Of a stretch of DNA of 64,000 bases, positions 42,277-51,333 are shown piece after piece; position 1 is the first letter of the stretch, and each line of letters starts with the position of its first letter. The translations under genes were made by a program, and so were the position numbers. Location: assembly GCA_965212595.1 (NCBI GenBank), contig CBDBVE010000011.1, positions 1 to 64,000 on the forward strand, given 5' to 3'. This DNA comes from Poritiphilus sp965212595 (lineage in GTDB: Bacteria > Bacteroidota > Bacteroidia > Flavobacteriales > Flavobacteriaceae). The notes beneath the pieces were generated by a model that did no database searches, was not told the DNA's origin, and saw only the letters and a program-made list of their open reading frames with translations.

Positions 42277-45200
42277 ATGACCATGAACCAAACCAATCGC
42301 TTGTTGATCCTTGCCCTGGTGATCGGCCTTGCATTTCACGGCTCTGCGCTGTTTTTTACCTTAGAGCAGACCTATGATGCGCTGATCCACCTATTCTTTG
42401 CCGATCACTACGCCCAAAATTGGTTTGAACACTGGGAACCCAGATGGTACACGGGGTTTACCGTGCAGTCGTATCCTCCCCTGGTACATCAGCTCATCGC
42501 GCTCTTCTCCTTTATTGGCGGACTCAAATTTGGGCTTTTTACCACTGCTCTAATTGCCATCGTTCTATTCATAACCAGTATTTATCGTTTTGCTCTCCTG
42601 CTCACAGCAGATCGTAAAGTAGCCGGGTATACGGCAATACTGGCTGTTTTTTCCTCTACTTTTATTGAGACCTTACATCTTTTCGGGCAGATACCGACCA
42701 TTTTTGGAATCTCGCTCTTACTGCATTCGCTACCCGATATTTACTTCTGGTTAAAAGAGGGGAGGTACAGGCATCTGATCACAGCGCTGTCCTTACTTGC
42801 TGTAACCGTCACTTCGCACCACGTCACCCCTATATTCGGGATGGTCTTCTTTATCTTCCCTTTGATAGGGATGGTACTAATGGACGTTTCCAAAGAAAAA
42901 GTTGGTAGCTTCAAAAAAGTAACTTTTAAGCTTTTCTTAATCAGTTTTAAAAAGCTGTTTTGGCGGATTACCGGGTTTGGTTTTTCTTCCCTGGTGCTTA
43001 TCATAGTTTGCATATTTCCCTACTGGATCAACACTAAAAAGAATCCGATTACTCAGGTCCCCATTCCGCACGGGTCTCGAGATAATTTTCTGGAAGTGAC
43101 CTCTTCCGGACTCGTTTTTTTCCTTATTCCTTGGGGAGTCTTGCTTTTAATAATGCCTTATCTCTTCTATCGCTTTTACAGCAAGCGATTTCTCTTTTTC
43201 GGGCTTTCTTTTTCTATGCTTACACTACTGGGAACCGGGGGTACTACGCCAATTCCTTTACAACTACTGGGTGAGAATGCCTTCAATATCCTTACCCTCG
43301 ACAGATTTACCCTCTGGGCCACAATTATGGCATTACCTTTATTTGGAGAGTTCACTTACAGAATGATTGAAGGCGACCTTAGAGATTATGTAAAGCGGAA
43401 ATTTGGCGGAACATATCACAAAATATTGGGAGGGCTTTTGGCCGGAGGACTTTTGTTCATGGTCATTTTTAGCATGAGTCTTGGGTATTTCAGGCCCTCC
43501 CAACCCCAAAAAATCAAAATGTTGCCTATTGTAAATTTCCTCAATCAGGATCAGCACGATCAATGGCGTTATTTAACTCTGGGCTTTGGCGATCAAATGG
43601 CCTGGTTGTCTGCACAAACCAAGGCCCTAACGGTAGACGGCAACTACCATTCTGCCCGTCGGCTGCCGGAGCTTACAACAAGAGCAATTGAAAGACTCGA
43701 GAATTCGAAATTTAAAGGGATTGAAGGCTTAGGTTCGCTACAACAATTTTTAACCGTCCCTGAGAAGTACCATTTAAAATACATCTTCTCTAACGACAAG
43801 TTTTACGACCCCTTGCTATACTTCTGTGGCTGGCACCGGCTGCAGCAACTGGAGAATGGTATTATGGTGTGGGAAAAGACCAATGTTCCTCCATTACCTT
43901 CAGTTCTTTCAAAAGAGGAGGTTTCTACTACGCTCAAACTTATGTGGGGTATAATTCCCTTACTGACATTAGTCGTCACCGTCCTACTTAATTTTCTACC
44001 CATAGTTCGCAGAGTTCTAAAACTAGAAAATGAGGTGGTCAGTGCGCATCCCCAAGGTCATAAGAGCAGCCGGAAATTCCGAGGAGGACTTGCCACTTTT
44101 AACCAGATCTGGGCCGGTTTTGTATTGATCTGCGTCGCCTTTGGAATCTACACTTTCTATCTGCAAAACAATGCTCAACGTTCACCAGAAAATGTGGTAA
44201 AGGCCTATTACGATGCCCTGGATTTTAAGGAGTTCGAACGCGCCCATACCTACCTTGATCCCACCAGCAATACTCCGCTTTCGCAATATATGTTAGAAGT
44301 TTCGGTCACCGATGGACTTTTAAACAGCTATGCAAAGCTAAATGGCATAGAAGTTATACTTAGCTCACAAACCTCAAATACGGCCATAGCCGAAATAGTA
44401 ACAGAATGGATAACCCCTTTAGAAAGTGTCACTAAAAAGGAGGAAAAAGAGTTGGTGGAAATTGAGGGAAAGTGGTATATCAAACCAAAAAAACTGCATA
44501 ACGACCTACCGCCAGACCAACTTTTTAGCGCCAACAGCACCCAGTTTTACAATCACGGCAGACGCAGAATTACTACAGAACAGACGCATCATGAAGATGT
44601 ACTGCAACAGCCGGTACTAGAGGTGCTTTCGGCCAAACTTGTAAAGTTTCAAAATGAGTATGCCATTATTGGTGAATTACAAAATGTAGACAATATCCCG
44701 GCAGATGTGGTCATTTCCGCAACCTTATATGATGAAAAGAATGTGGAGCTTGCCCAACACAGCGCTAAGTATGTGATCAAGCATAAACTAATGCCCAAAG
44801 AGGTTACTCCCTTCAAGGTGAATTTTGAAGGGATTGCCTGGATTAATTCAAATGAACTTGCTCCTTCAACCTTCAATCCGGATGAATTTACACCTGCCAA
44901 ATTCAATAAGGCACCAAAGACCTTTAACCTTCAATGCGCAGCTAACGTAGCCAATACAGATTTATATAAAGGACTGGCAATACAACAATTACAAACAGAA
45001 GAGGACCTACTTAAAGGACAACTCTTTAATTCAGGGCTGCAGGAAGTAAGTATACCTCAGCTCCTGGTTGCTTACTACGATGACTCCGGGCAATTACTAT
45101 GGGTAGGTCAGCAATTTTTAAAAGAAGGTGTACGGGTGCATCGCAAGCAACCTTTTTCATATATACCTATAGATCTAAGCACTCTTGAAGTACTTGAGAC

Positions 45201-45363
45201 AGATATGCAAAATGTATTAGTAAACGGCCTTCCCAACATAGCAGTTTCCCAGAAACGTTTCCCCGAGCGCAGGTTTTTCAATGAAGGCCTGCAAAGCTAT
45301 GTTGGTGAAGGCTTTTCTTATATAAAACTAATCCCTAACAGCTACATTGGCAATCCAAAATGA
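42277..45363 (+). CDS. Large polytopic membrane protein of polysaccharide locus (glycosyltransferase-like)
   Basis: About 1028 residues from the ATG at 42277; the open frame runs up to 42196 but a -7 element at 42246 makes that start unlikely. The first 390 residues hold eight or more helices with loops such as YDALIHLFFADHYAQNWFEHWEPRWYTG between helices 1 and 2, an acidic/aromatic loop placed like the catalytic loop of GT-C transferases. One helix follows near 575-600 and another near 640-660. The C-terminal 370 residues are extracytoplasmic with two beta-rich domains, the first NTF2-like (PENVVKAYYDALDFKEFERAH). It may polymerise or transfer sugars outside the membrane. Stop overlaps the next start (ATGA). 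No named family is certain. Confidence 0.75.
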   Translation: MTMNQTNRLLILALVIGLAFHGSALFFTLEQTYDALIHLFFADHYAQNWFEHWEPRWYTGFTVQSYPPLVHQLIALFSFIGGLKFGLFTTALIAIVLFITSIYRFALLLTADRKVAGYTAILAVFSSTFIETLHLFGQIPTIFGISLLLHSLPDIYFWLKEGRYRHLITALSLLAVTVTSHHVTPIFGMVFFIFPLIGMVLMDVSKEKVGSFKKVTFKLFLISFKKLFWRITGFGFSSLVLIIVCIFPYWINTKKNPITQVPIPHGSRDNFLEVTSSGLVFFLIPWGVLLLIMPYLFYRFYSKRFLFFGLSFSMLTLLGTGGTTPIPLQLLGENAFNILTLDRFTLWATIMALPLFGEFTYRMIEGDLRDYVKRKFGGTYHKILGGLLAGGLLFMVIFSMSLGYFRPSQPQKIKMLPIVNFLNQDQHDQWRYLTLGFGDQMAWLSAQTKALTVDGNYHSARRLPELTTRAIERLENSKFKGIEGLGSLQQFLTVPEKYHLKYIFSNDKFYDPLLYFCGWHRLQQLENGIMVWEKTNVPPLPSVLSKEEVSTTLKLMWGIIPLLTLVVTVLLNFLPIVRRVLKLENEVVSAHPQGHKSSRKFRGGLATFNQIWAGFVLICVAFGIYTFYLQNNAQRSPENVVKAYYDALDFKEFERAHTYLDPTSNTPLSQYMLEVSVTDGLLNSYAKLNGIEVILSSQTSNTAIAEIVTEWITPLESVTKKEEKELVEIEGKWYIKPKKLHNDLPPDQLFSANSTQFYNHGRRRITTEQTHHEDVLQQPVLEVLSAKLVKFQNEYAIIGELQNVDNIPADVVISATLYDEKNVELAQHSAKYVIKHKLMPKEVTPFKVNFEGIAWINSNELAPSTFNPDEFTPAKFNKAPKTFNLQCAANVANTDLYKGLAIQQLQTEEDLLKGQLFNSGLQEVSIPQLLVAYYDDSGQLLWVGQQFLKEGVRVHRKQPFSYIPIDLSTLEVLETDMQNVLVNGLPNIAVSQKRFPERRFFNEGLQSYVGEGFSYIKLIPNSYIGNPK

Positions 45364-46583
45364 AAAGACTGTACTGCTTAGCGTTTTCTGTGATGCTTTT
45401 TCTGGCCTGTTCAGGAGAAAAGGGTCAGCATACTGCCGTACCCTTTAGTTCGCTCTTGCTATCTCAGAACACACAGTTTGCGGCTGGAGAAACGATCAGT
45501 CTTCAATTTCAGCATAGCAGCCCTTCCGAAGCCTTCTTATTGGTTGAAAATGCTAACGGGATTACCCTGCTGGAAGGTGCTACCGAAAAAGGTGTTATAC
45601 AGTACAACATACCTAAAATCTATTCCCAAAAGGCCGGTAAATGCCATTGGAAGTTATTGCATGGCGGGGAAACTGTGTTGAGCGGCATGCTTAATATAAG
45701 CCCATCTACCCTACAAAAACCTCTTCTCGAGGCCTATTTTGGCCCTCCCAGCTTAATGGCCGGAGAAACAGATTACGCCATGCTGGTTGCCATTCCGGTA
45801 GATCAGTACGACAATGCTTTGCTATCTGGTAGTAAGATTGCGATTAAAGAACAGTCTGGTGACGCTATTGCAGCAGATTCTATCTCAACAAGAAATCTTT
45901 TAGGGTGGAAGCGTATTTATAGCAGGCCGAAAGCTGGGAAATTACTGTTGAGTGCTTATACTGAAAAAAGTAGCTCCAAAGAACTAACATCAACCATCTA
46001 TCCCGCAAACGCTATTGATTTTGAAATACGTGTTCAAAGAACTCATGCATTTGCAGATGGTAACCAGATTATAGATTTTATAACCAGCGAGCTTAGTGAT
46101 ATATACGGAAATCTGGTAAGCGACGGTACCCAGGTACATTTTTCCGTTGAAACCAGCAAGGGGCAGCTATTGAGCAGTTGGGCATCCACGATTCAAGGTA
46201 AGGCCACCGCCAAATTACTACACCCGGAAACTGTTGAACATTGGAAGGTTACCGCCTTTGTGCCCGGAGCCGCGAAGAGCAATACGCTCGATGTTCTATT
46301 TGAGCCTGCCCTGTCTGATTTTGACTTTGAGGTTTCTAAAGAGGATTCCCGTATTAGTGTTGGGCCCATAAATAGCTTTCTTGAACAGCTCATTCCTGAT
46401 GGAATGACAATTGAGTTGAAAATACGCGATCAAAACGGCACACTCACAAAGCTTAAGACCAATACCAGAAATGGCATGGGCTACTTTGACCTTGAGAAAG
46501 AATTCTTTGTCAAGGGCAAATATCAATTGGAAATAGGCGTGGGTGGCATTACTAAAACACAACAGCTGTCCTTCAATGAATAA
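45360..46583 (+). CDS. Lipoprotein with Ig-like domains
   Basis: 407 residues; signal peptide with lipobox FLAC (LAFSVMLFLACSGEKG). Beta-sandwich segments follow. The central one, HAFADGNQIIDFITSELSDIYGNLVSDGTQVHFSVETSKG, matches the bacterial Ig-like/invasin type (DxxGNxVxxGTxVxF). It overlaps the preceding gene by 4 bp and the next by 8 bp, so it is translated with them and probably forms a cell-envelope complex with the membrane protein and hydrolase. Specific function unknown. Confidence 0.8.
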   Translation: MKRLYCLAFSVMLFLACSGEKGQHTAVPFSSLLLSQNTQFAAGETISLQFQHSSPSEAFLLVENANGITLLEGATEKGVIQYNIPKIYSQKAGKCHWKLLHGGETVLSGMLNISPSTLQKPLLEAYFGPPSLMAGETDYAMLVAIPVDQYDNALLSGSKIAIKEQSGDAIAADSISTRNLLGWKRIYSRPKAGKLLLSAYTEKSSSKELTSTIYPANAIDFEIRVQRTHAFADGNQIIDFITSELSDIYGNLVSDGTQVHFSVETSKGQLLSSWASTIQGKATAKLLHPETVEHWKVTAFVPGAAKSNTLDVLFEPALSDFDFEVSKEDSRISVGPINSFLEQLIPDGMTIELKIRDQNGTLTKLKTNTRNGMGYFDLEKEFFVKGKYQLEIGVGGITKTQQLSFNE

Positions 46584-48105
46584 GCGCTGGAATAAAAATA
46601 CCTATCGGGCAATCCTGCTCCTTGCCTTCCTGTCACTTAACGGGCTTTTACTGTTTGGTATCAGCAGTGTATTGCACTATTTAAACAGCGGTGCAGACAG
46701 GTCTAAAATGCTACATCTTAGTACAGCGGTTGATGAGACCTATAGGCCCAAAATTGAATGGGACAGCCTACACAATGAAGGCAGGCCTATGGAAACCCAA
46801 ACACTCAAGGACATCACCAGAGACTATAGAAATGCCTGGTATTTTAAAAACAGGGCCCTCGCTCACAATACGACTTCTGGCCTTAATGATTACTTTACAA
46901 AAAAGGAGAAAGCCCGCCTGGAAGCCCATATATTCTTAAATCAGGAGAACAAGACCCGAATACGGCAAACAAGTATAGAGCACCATCCCAGCCTGGAATT
47001 TTATAGTGCAGATGGGAAAATTATAAGTTTTACAGATCATGGGGTACGTACACGAGAAAAAATCTACCGGGGAGAGCAATTGGTATATACACAGGAAAAG
47101 CTACGCAGTTACCAGGTACTCATGCTGCTCGAAGATGGGTTTTGGCGCATCAGGCAGTTTGTTGAGATCCCAGGTAAGCAAAAGAATGAGGAAAGGCATA
47201 CAAAGTCAGACCTGAAGAAGTTGCACACCATAAAAGGCATAAACTACTATCCACAGCAGCAGCCCTGGGCGCTTTTCGATGAACATTTTGACGCCGAAAC
47301 TATTAATGCTGATTTTCACCGGATTGCCAAAATGGAACTTAATACCCTCCGAGTTTTTATCCCCTACGAAAGCTTTGGGAAGGATAAGGTAAAGCCCGAG
47401 AAACTAGAGCGCTTACTTGGCCTAATGGATCTAGCAGAAGCACAAAATTTAAAGGTAATGCCTACCCTTTTCGATTTTTATGGCGACTATGAGCTGGAAG
47501 ACTGGACCCTCACCCACCGGCACGCAGAACACATTGTAAAAGCCCTTAGGGAGCATCCGGCTTTACTGGCCTGGGATATTAAGAACGAACCCGACCTGGA
47601 TTTTGAATCCCGCGGTAAAGAGACTGTATTGGCCTGGCTTGAAGAAATGCAGTGGCAAATTAAGGCCTGGGATAATCAACATCCCATTACTATTGGTTGG
47701 TCTAACCCTGAAGCGGCGGTAGCGCTTCATGGGGTGGTGGACTTTGTGTCGTTTCACTATTATAAAGAGCCCGAAGACTTTGTTTCTTCATGGGCTGTTC
47801 TCAAAGAAAAAATACCAAACAAACCCATTGTACTGCAAGAGTACGGCCGTTCCTCATATAGTGGTTTTTGGAATCTTTTTAATGCCTCTGAAGAGGAGCA
47901 GGCAAACTACTTTGAAACAATGCACGCTATCTTGTCTAAGAAACAAATTCCTTTTATGGCATGGACCTTATACGATTTTGAAAGTGTTCCTAAAACGGTG
48001 GTGGGAAGCTTGCCCTGGCGAAAACAGCCTCAGAAATACTACGGCTTCATAGACACTGATGGAAGGCAAAAAAAGGCCTATAACTCCTTTGTTGAGAAAG
48101 ATTAG
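46576..48105 (+). CDS. Membrane-anchored clan GH-A glycoside hydrolase
   Basis: 509 residues from the ATG at 46576 (an upstream in-frame start at 46543 lies inside the previous gene). An N-terminal anchor helix (AILLLAFLSLNGLLLFGISSVL) precedes a region of about 190 residues of unknown fold, then a TIM barrel. LLAWDIKNEPDLD carries the NEP acid/base and PIVLQEYGRSS the nucleophile Glu, the GH5/GH2-like arrangement. In synthase loci such hydrolases trim or release the nascent polymer. Third gene of a coupled operon with the membrane protein and lipoprotein. Confidence 0.87.
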   Translation: MNKRWNKNTYRAILLLAFLSLNGLLLFGISSVLHYLNSGADRSKMLHLSTAVDETYRPKIEWDSLHNEGRPMETQTLKDITRDYRNAWYFKNRALAHNTTSGLNDYFTKKEKARLEAHIFLNQENKTRIRQTSIEHHPSLEFYSADGKIISFTDHGVRTREKIYRGEQLVYTQEKLRSYQVLMLLEDGFWRIRQFVEIPGKQKNEERHTKSDLKKLHTIKGINYYPQQQPWALFDEHFDAETINADFHRIAKMELNTLRVFIPYESFGKDKVKPEKLERLLGLMDLAEAQNLKVMPTLFDFYGDYELEDWTLTHRHAEHIVKALREHPALLAWDIKNEPDLDFESRGKETVLAWLEEMQWQIKAWDNQHPITIGWSNPEAAVALHGVVDFVSFHYYKEPEDFVSSWAVLKEKIPNKPIVLQEYGRSSYSGFWNLFNASEEEQANYFETMHAILSKKQIPFMAWTLYDFESVPKTVVGSLPWRKQPQKYYGFIDTDGRQKKAYNSFVEKD

Positions 48106-48112
48106 TACAATA

Positions 48113-48151
48113 GAAAAGGGAGCGACCCCTGTACATTGGTCACCCCCTTTC
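48113..48151. terminator. Bidirectional terminator between convergent genes
   Basis: GGGAGCGACC, loop, GGTCACCCCC with A- and T-rich flanks, between the hydrolase stop and the stop of the convergent GT4 gene. Confidence 0.65.
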
Positions 48152-48172
48152 TCACTTAACCTAAACCAAAAG

Positions 48173-49405
48173 CTATAAGTTCTTTTTTAGTTCCTTAGTT
48201 CGTGGCAATTCTACATTAAATCCGGTTTGCTTCTGGTATTGAATGGCCTTAAAATAGTCTACATACATCTGTGTAATAGCAGACATAGGTAAAGAGCAAG
48301 CTGCTCTGTAATTGGTCTCTCCAAGGTGAATCCTATAAGCGTCATGCTTTAAAATATTTTCAATAGCATCGGCCAAAGAGCCAGAGCAAGCAGGGTCAAA
48401 AAACTCACCTTTATAGCCTTCCTCCCGTACCAGGATGCTCAAGTCTCCAAGATCTGGTAGAACCACCGCCTTGCCATAACTCCCGGCCTGGTGCAAGACC
48501 CCTGAGCTTCCGGTTGTAGAAGTATAAGGGAAAACAACCACGGCGCTTTCGCCAAAAATTACGGGTACATCTTCCTCGGCTACATAACCGGTAAAGCGCA
48601 ATTGAGGCACATGGCTGTACTTTTGCTGTACCGCCTCCAGGTAACCCGGTGTGTTGGGGCTATCTGTCCCGGCAATCACAATCTCTATATCTTCATTAGT
48701 GCGTTTACGGATTTTCTCTACGGCCTCAATAAGGATCTCTACCTTTTTATAGGTGCCAAATTTTCCAAAGGCCATCACCTGTTTTGGACCCTTAGGAAGA
48801 CAGTAATTTGGCTCTGGTGGGGTCTCAAAAGAACCGTGAGGTACGAGCGCTACATTTCGGGCTTTGTATTTCTTTTCCAGAATGTCTACATACTTGCTGA
48901 TAGTCACTGCAAGCACATCAGATTTCAAAATAAAACGGGTAAGTGTACTTCCAATAAAATTATAGGCTTTTTGCAACCATATATTCTGAGTGATCCCTGC
49001 ATTATCAAGGTCTACCTGTTCTAAAATATTGTGCAGTAATGAAATGGTAGGGATTCCTCTTAACCTACAAAGCATTGGCAACATAAGTCCCAAAGCCGCT
49101 GGTACTTTCTTATCTCCAAACTTTAAGAACTGCAGGTTAAACAAGACCGCATCTGGCTTGGTCTCAAGTAGGGTCTTGCTGATCCCGAAAAGGTTTTTGT
49201 AGCTGTTAAACTCCCAGCATTCTTTTACGGTAATGGGGCAACCCTCTTCTTCAAACTTAAGGTCCTTGGATGCTTCCGTTTTGTCTGTGATCAGTATAAT
49301 TTCACTTACTTCCTCTTGTAGCCTAAAATGCTTTACGAGGTGGTAACCGTATTCTGTTAAGGTTACTTTACTTGGCGGATAGGCCGTAACAATTGCTAAT
49401 TTCAT
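48173..49405 (-). CDS. GT4-family glycosyltransferase
   Basis: 410 residues, GT-B fold. N-terminal KLAIVTAYPPSKVTLTEYGYHLVKHF, central MAFGKFGTYKKVEILIEAVEKI, IVIAGTDSPN, LRFTGYVAEEDVPVIF, and the donor-site motif VVVFPYTSTTGSSGVLHQAGSYGKAVVLP with a conserved acidic/GSSG pattern. Cytosolic polymerase or side-chain transferase for the exopolysaccharide. It is the lead gene of a transcript with the AlgR-like promoter at 49445-49514. The start, CTTAACCTATG, matches the leaders of two other genes in the locus. Confidence 0.9.
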   Translation of the reverse strand: MKLAIVTAYPPSKVTLTEYGYHLVKHFRLQEEVSEIILITDKTEASKDLKFEEEGCPITVKECWEFNSYKNLFGISKTLLETKPDAVLFNLQFLKFGDKKVPAALGLMLPMLCRLRGIPTISLLHNILEQVDLDNAGITQNIWLQKAYNFIGSTLTRFILKSDVLAVTISKYVDILEKKYKARNVALVPHGSFETPPEPNYCLPKGPKQVMAFGKFGTYKKVEILIEAVEKIRKRTNEDIEIVIAGTDSPNTPGYLEAVQQKYSHVPQLRFTGYVAEEDVPVIFGESAVVVFPYTSTTGSSGVLHQAGSYGKAVVLPDLGDLSILVREEGYKGEFFDPACSGSLADAIENILKHDAYRIHLGETNYRAACSLPMSAITQMYVDYFKAIQYQKQTGFNVELPRTKELKKNL

Positions 49406-49444
49406 AGGTTAAGATTTAAATGATGTTTTGGTTTATTGTTGCTA

Positions 49445-49514
49445 CAAATATCCGGTAAACCACAAGCAAACATTGGGGTTTTACGGTGGATGGCTATTTG
49501 CTGTAGACGAATGG
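49445..49514 (-). promoter_or_regulatory. LytTR/AlgR-like box and -7 promoter, unit 2
   Basis: Minus strand: CCATTCGTC at 49514-49506, second repeat CCATCC beginning 21 nt later, and GATATTTG ending at 49445, exactly 70 nt from the first box base. Leader of about 33 nt with CTTAACCTATG at the GT4 start. Confidence 0.85.
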
Positions 49515-49548
49515 AAGGCTGCTTCGGTTAAGCCATTGCTGATACAAA

Positions 49549-49586
49549 AAAAGCCGAAAGCGTTTCCACTCCCGGCCTGCTATAAA
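49549..49586 (-). terminator. Terminator of the flippase transcript
   Basis: Minus strand GCCGGGAGTG, GAAA loop, CGCTTTCGGC, then TTTTTTT. Just beyond the stop of the flippase gene. Confidence 0.75.
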
Positions 49587-49605
49587 TACAGATAACAAAA
49601 ACTTT

Positions 49606-50844
49606 TTATGCCCTTATTTGATATTGCACTAGGTAAATAAGCTGGGCCACCAGTAATGCCAGCATGGCAATGATCTGTACCTGGACAACCATTTGCAGAC
49701 TGCTGTGAAAGAGGACTACCAATAAGATCTGCGAGACCCCTAAGATTCCCGAAAGGATAACTGGCATGTACCTATCCAAAGACAAAAAGTAATAGGCAAA
49801 AATATTGGAGATGGCAAAAAGCGAGGTGGCCAGTGCGTATTGCCAAAGCAAAGGTGCCATAGCTACATAGGCCTCTCCAAAGAGCAATTTTATGATAAGT
49901 TCAGGAAATAAATAACAGCCCAAAACAATAGCCGTGGAGATGGCCCCAATAAAACTTACGTATTTGGTTAATAAAGGCGTAGTTGGCTGCCCGTCTTTTT
50001 GTCTTTGCACCACTTTGGGAAGTAGTAACATCACAAACATCCAGGCCGCAAAATATACCACACGCCCAATAAGGGCTAAAGAGGAATACAGGCCTGCATC
50101 AAGCGCATTAAAATAGTGCTTTACCAACAGCAGATCGCTATTGTTAATCAGGATCTGGCTTAACTCATAACCGGCGGTTAAAAGGAAAAACTGCAAGACG
50201 CGTTTTTTCTCTTTGGCCTCGAGGGGTACAGACACTTTTAGGGAATAATCTCTGCGCTCTGCCGGAAGCAGGCCAAAGACGAATGATAACGCAATCCCAA
50301 AGGCAATAAGCATTCCCGGCTCAAGCGGTAATACCCACAACAAGGCCAGGGTAATGAGCAAACGGCTCCACATTTCGGTCTGGTAGGTTATAGAGAGTTT
50401 AGCAAATTCTTGCTGCCCCTGGAAACGGCCCCGGTTCACACTCATAAAAAAATAGACCGGGATCCCGACCCCAAAAGCGGTAAACATCCATGGCGTTTGG
50501 GTATTAAAGATTTCTTGTAGGTTTTCGGCAAAGCCAATGAATAAGGCTGCGATAGCCAAGCCAAAGATCATGGCCGCTCTGTACATATTGCCCTGAAAAC
50601 TCTCCCATTGCCTTCCGGCAAAGAGTACGGCAAACTTAGCGGTAGCCAACTGAAAGGTCATCCCTACAAAGGATAAGACCAGCAACAAGGTTACCAACAG
50701 CGCGGCATCGGCAAATGCCTCAGGGCCTAAAAGGCGCCCAAGTACCAAGTTGTACAGGTAGTTGCCCCCGTTTACCAGGAGCACACTACCCATAAACAAC
50801 TGTTCCGGGGAAACTCTGCGTGCAAAAGTTCTAAGCGCGGTCAT
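49606..50844 (-). CDS. Wzx-like polysaccharide flippase (MOP superfamily)
   Basis: 412 residues with about twelve hydrophobic segments. The opening FMGSVLLVNGGNYLYNLVLGRLLGPEAFADAAL is typical of the polysaccharide transport (PST/MOP) family, as are the short charged loops and long helices that follow. Predicted to flip lipid-linked sugars, or to act like PelG beside a GT4. It overlaps the stop of the STAS-like gene by 14 bp, so translation is coupled. The transcript starts at 51133 from an AlgR-like promoter. Confidence 0.85.
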   Translation of the reverse strand: MTALRTFARRVSPEQLFMGSVLLVNGGNYLYNLVLGRLLGPEAFADAALLVTLLLVLSFVGMTFQLATAKFAVLFAGRQWESFQGNMYRAAMIFGLAIAALFIGFAENLQEIFNTQTPWMFTAFGVGIPVYFFMSVNRGRFQGQQEFAKLSITYQTEMWSRLLITLALLWVLPLEPGMLIAFGIALSFVFGLLPAERRDYSLKVSVPLEAKEKKRVLQFFLLTAGYELSQILINNSDLLLVKHYFNALDAGLYSSLALIGRVVYFAAWMFVMLLLPKVVQRQKDGQPTTPLLTKYVSFIGAISTAIVLGCYLFPELIIKLLFGEAYVAMAPLLWQYALATSLFAISNIFAYYFLSLDRYMPVILSGILGVSQILLVVLFHSSLQMVVQVQIIAMLALLVAQLIYLVQYQIRA

Positions 50845-51133
50845 GACTCAAGATATAATCGGTTTTGGTTGCCTTCATGACCCCGGCAATCAGGTCATTC
50901 TCCTTACCTACTATGGTAAGTACCCTGTTCTTTTTTGGCGCCCTGAGGTACATAATTTCTAACTGGCGGGCGGCCATATGGTCTAAGCCATCTATTCTGT
51001 CTAGCGATAAGATCAGTACTTCTTTCTCTTTCGTTGTTTGCTCTAAATGCTGTGCTAAACTCTTCATGTTTTGGGCACTTAAAGCCCCGTAGAGTTCTGT
51101 AACACTATAGCTTTCTTTGATTTGTAAGGCCAT
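50831..51133 (-). CDS. STAS-like (anti-anti-sigma-type) protein
   Basis: 100 residues, alternating strands and helices consistent with a STAS domain: VLILSLDRIDGLDHMAARQLEIMYLRAP, then VLTIVGKENDLIAGVMKAT. The usual phospho-serine region reads DGLDHMAARQL; the canonical DSSG motif is absent, so the phosphorylation site may be missing and the protein may act as a partner or scaffold. First gene of a two-gene unit with the flippase. Confidence 0.6.
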   Translation of the reverse strand: MALQIKESYSVTELYGALSAQNMKSLAQHLEQTTKEKEVLILSLDRIDGLDHMAARQLEIMYLRAPKKNRVLTIVGKENDLIAGVMKATKTDYILSHDRA

Positions 51134-51175
51134 TTTTTAAGATTTAGGTTAAACGTTTTGCGTTGTTTTCTGAGT

Positions 51176-51245
51176 CAAATATCCTATAGATCGCCTTCTT
51201 TTTTGGGTGGGTTTCGGTGGATGGTAGTTTGCTGTAGACGAGTGG
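51176..51245 (-). promoter_or_regulatory. LytTR/AlgR-like box and -7 promoter, unit 3
   Basis: Minus strand: CCACTCGTC at 51245-51237, second repeat CCATCC beginning 21 nt later, GATATTTG ending at 51176, exactly 70 nt from the first box base. It drives the STAS/flippase unit and is divergent from the TPR/barrel gene. Confidence 0.85.
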
Positions 51246-51280
51246 CAGCCTTGTTACTTCCGGGTTGAAAAAGGCTGGCA

Positions 51281-51316
51281 TACCTTTATAAAACCTAAAC
51301 TAAAGGAGTGTTCTCC
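51281..51316 (+). promoter_or_regulatory. Probable -7 element and 5' UTR hairpin of TPR/barrel gene
   Basis: TACCTTTAT at 51281 is the same as at 42246. AAGGAG TGTT CTCCTT follows at 51303-51318, a perfect six-pair stem with a four-base loop containing a purine-rich SD-like arm. The gene start reads CTTAACCTATG. Confidence 0.4.
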
Positions 51317-51333
51317 TTGCAAATGCTTAACCT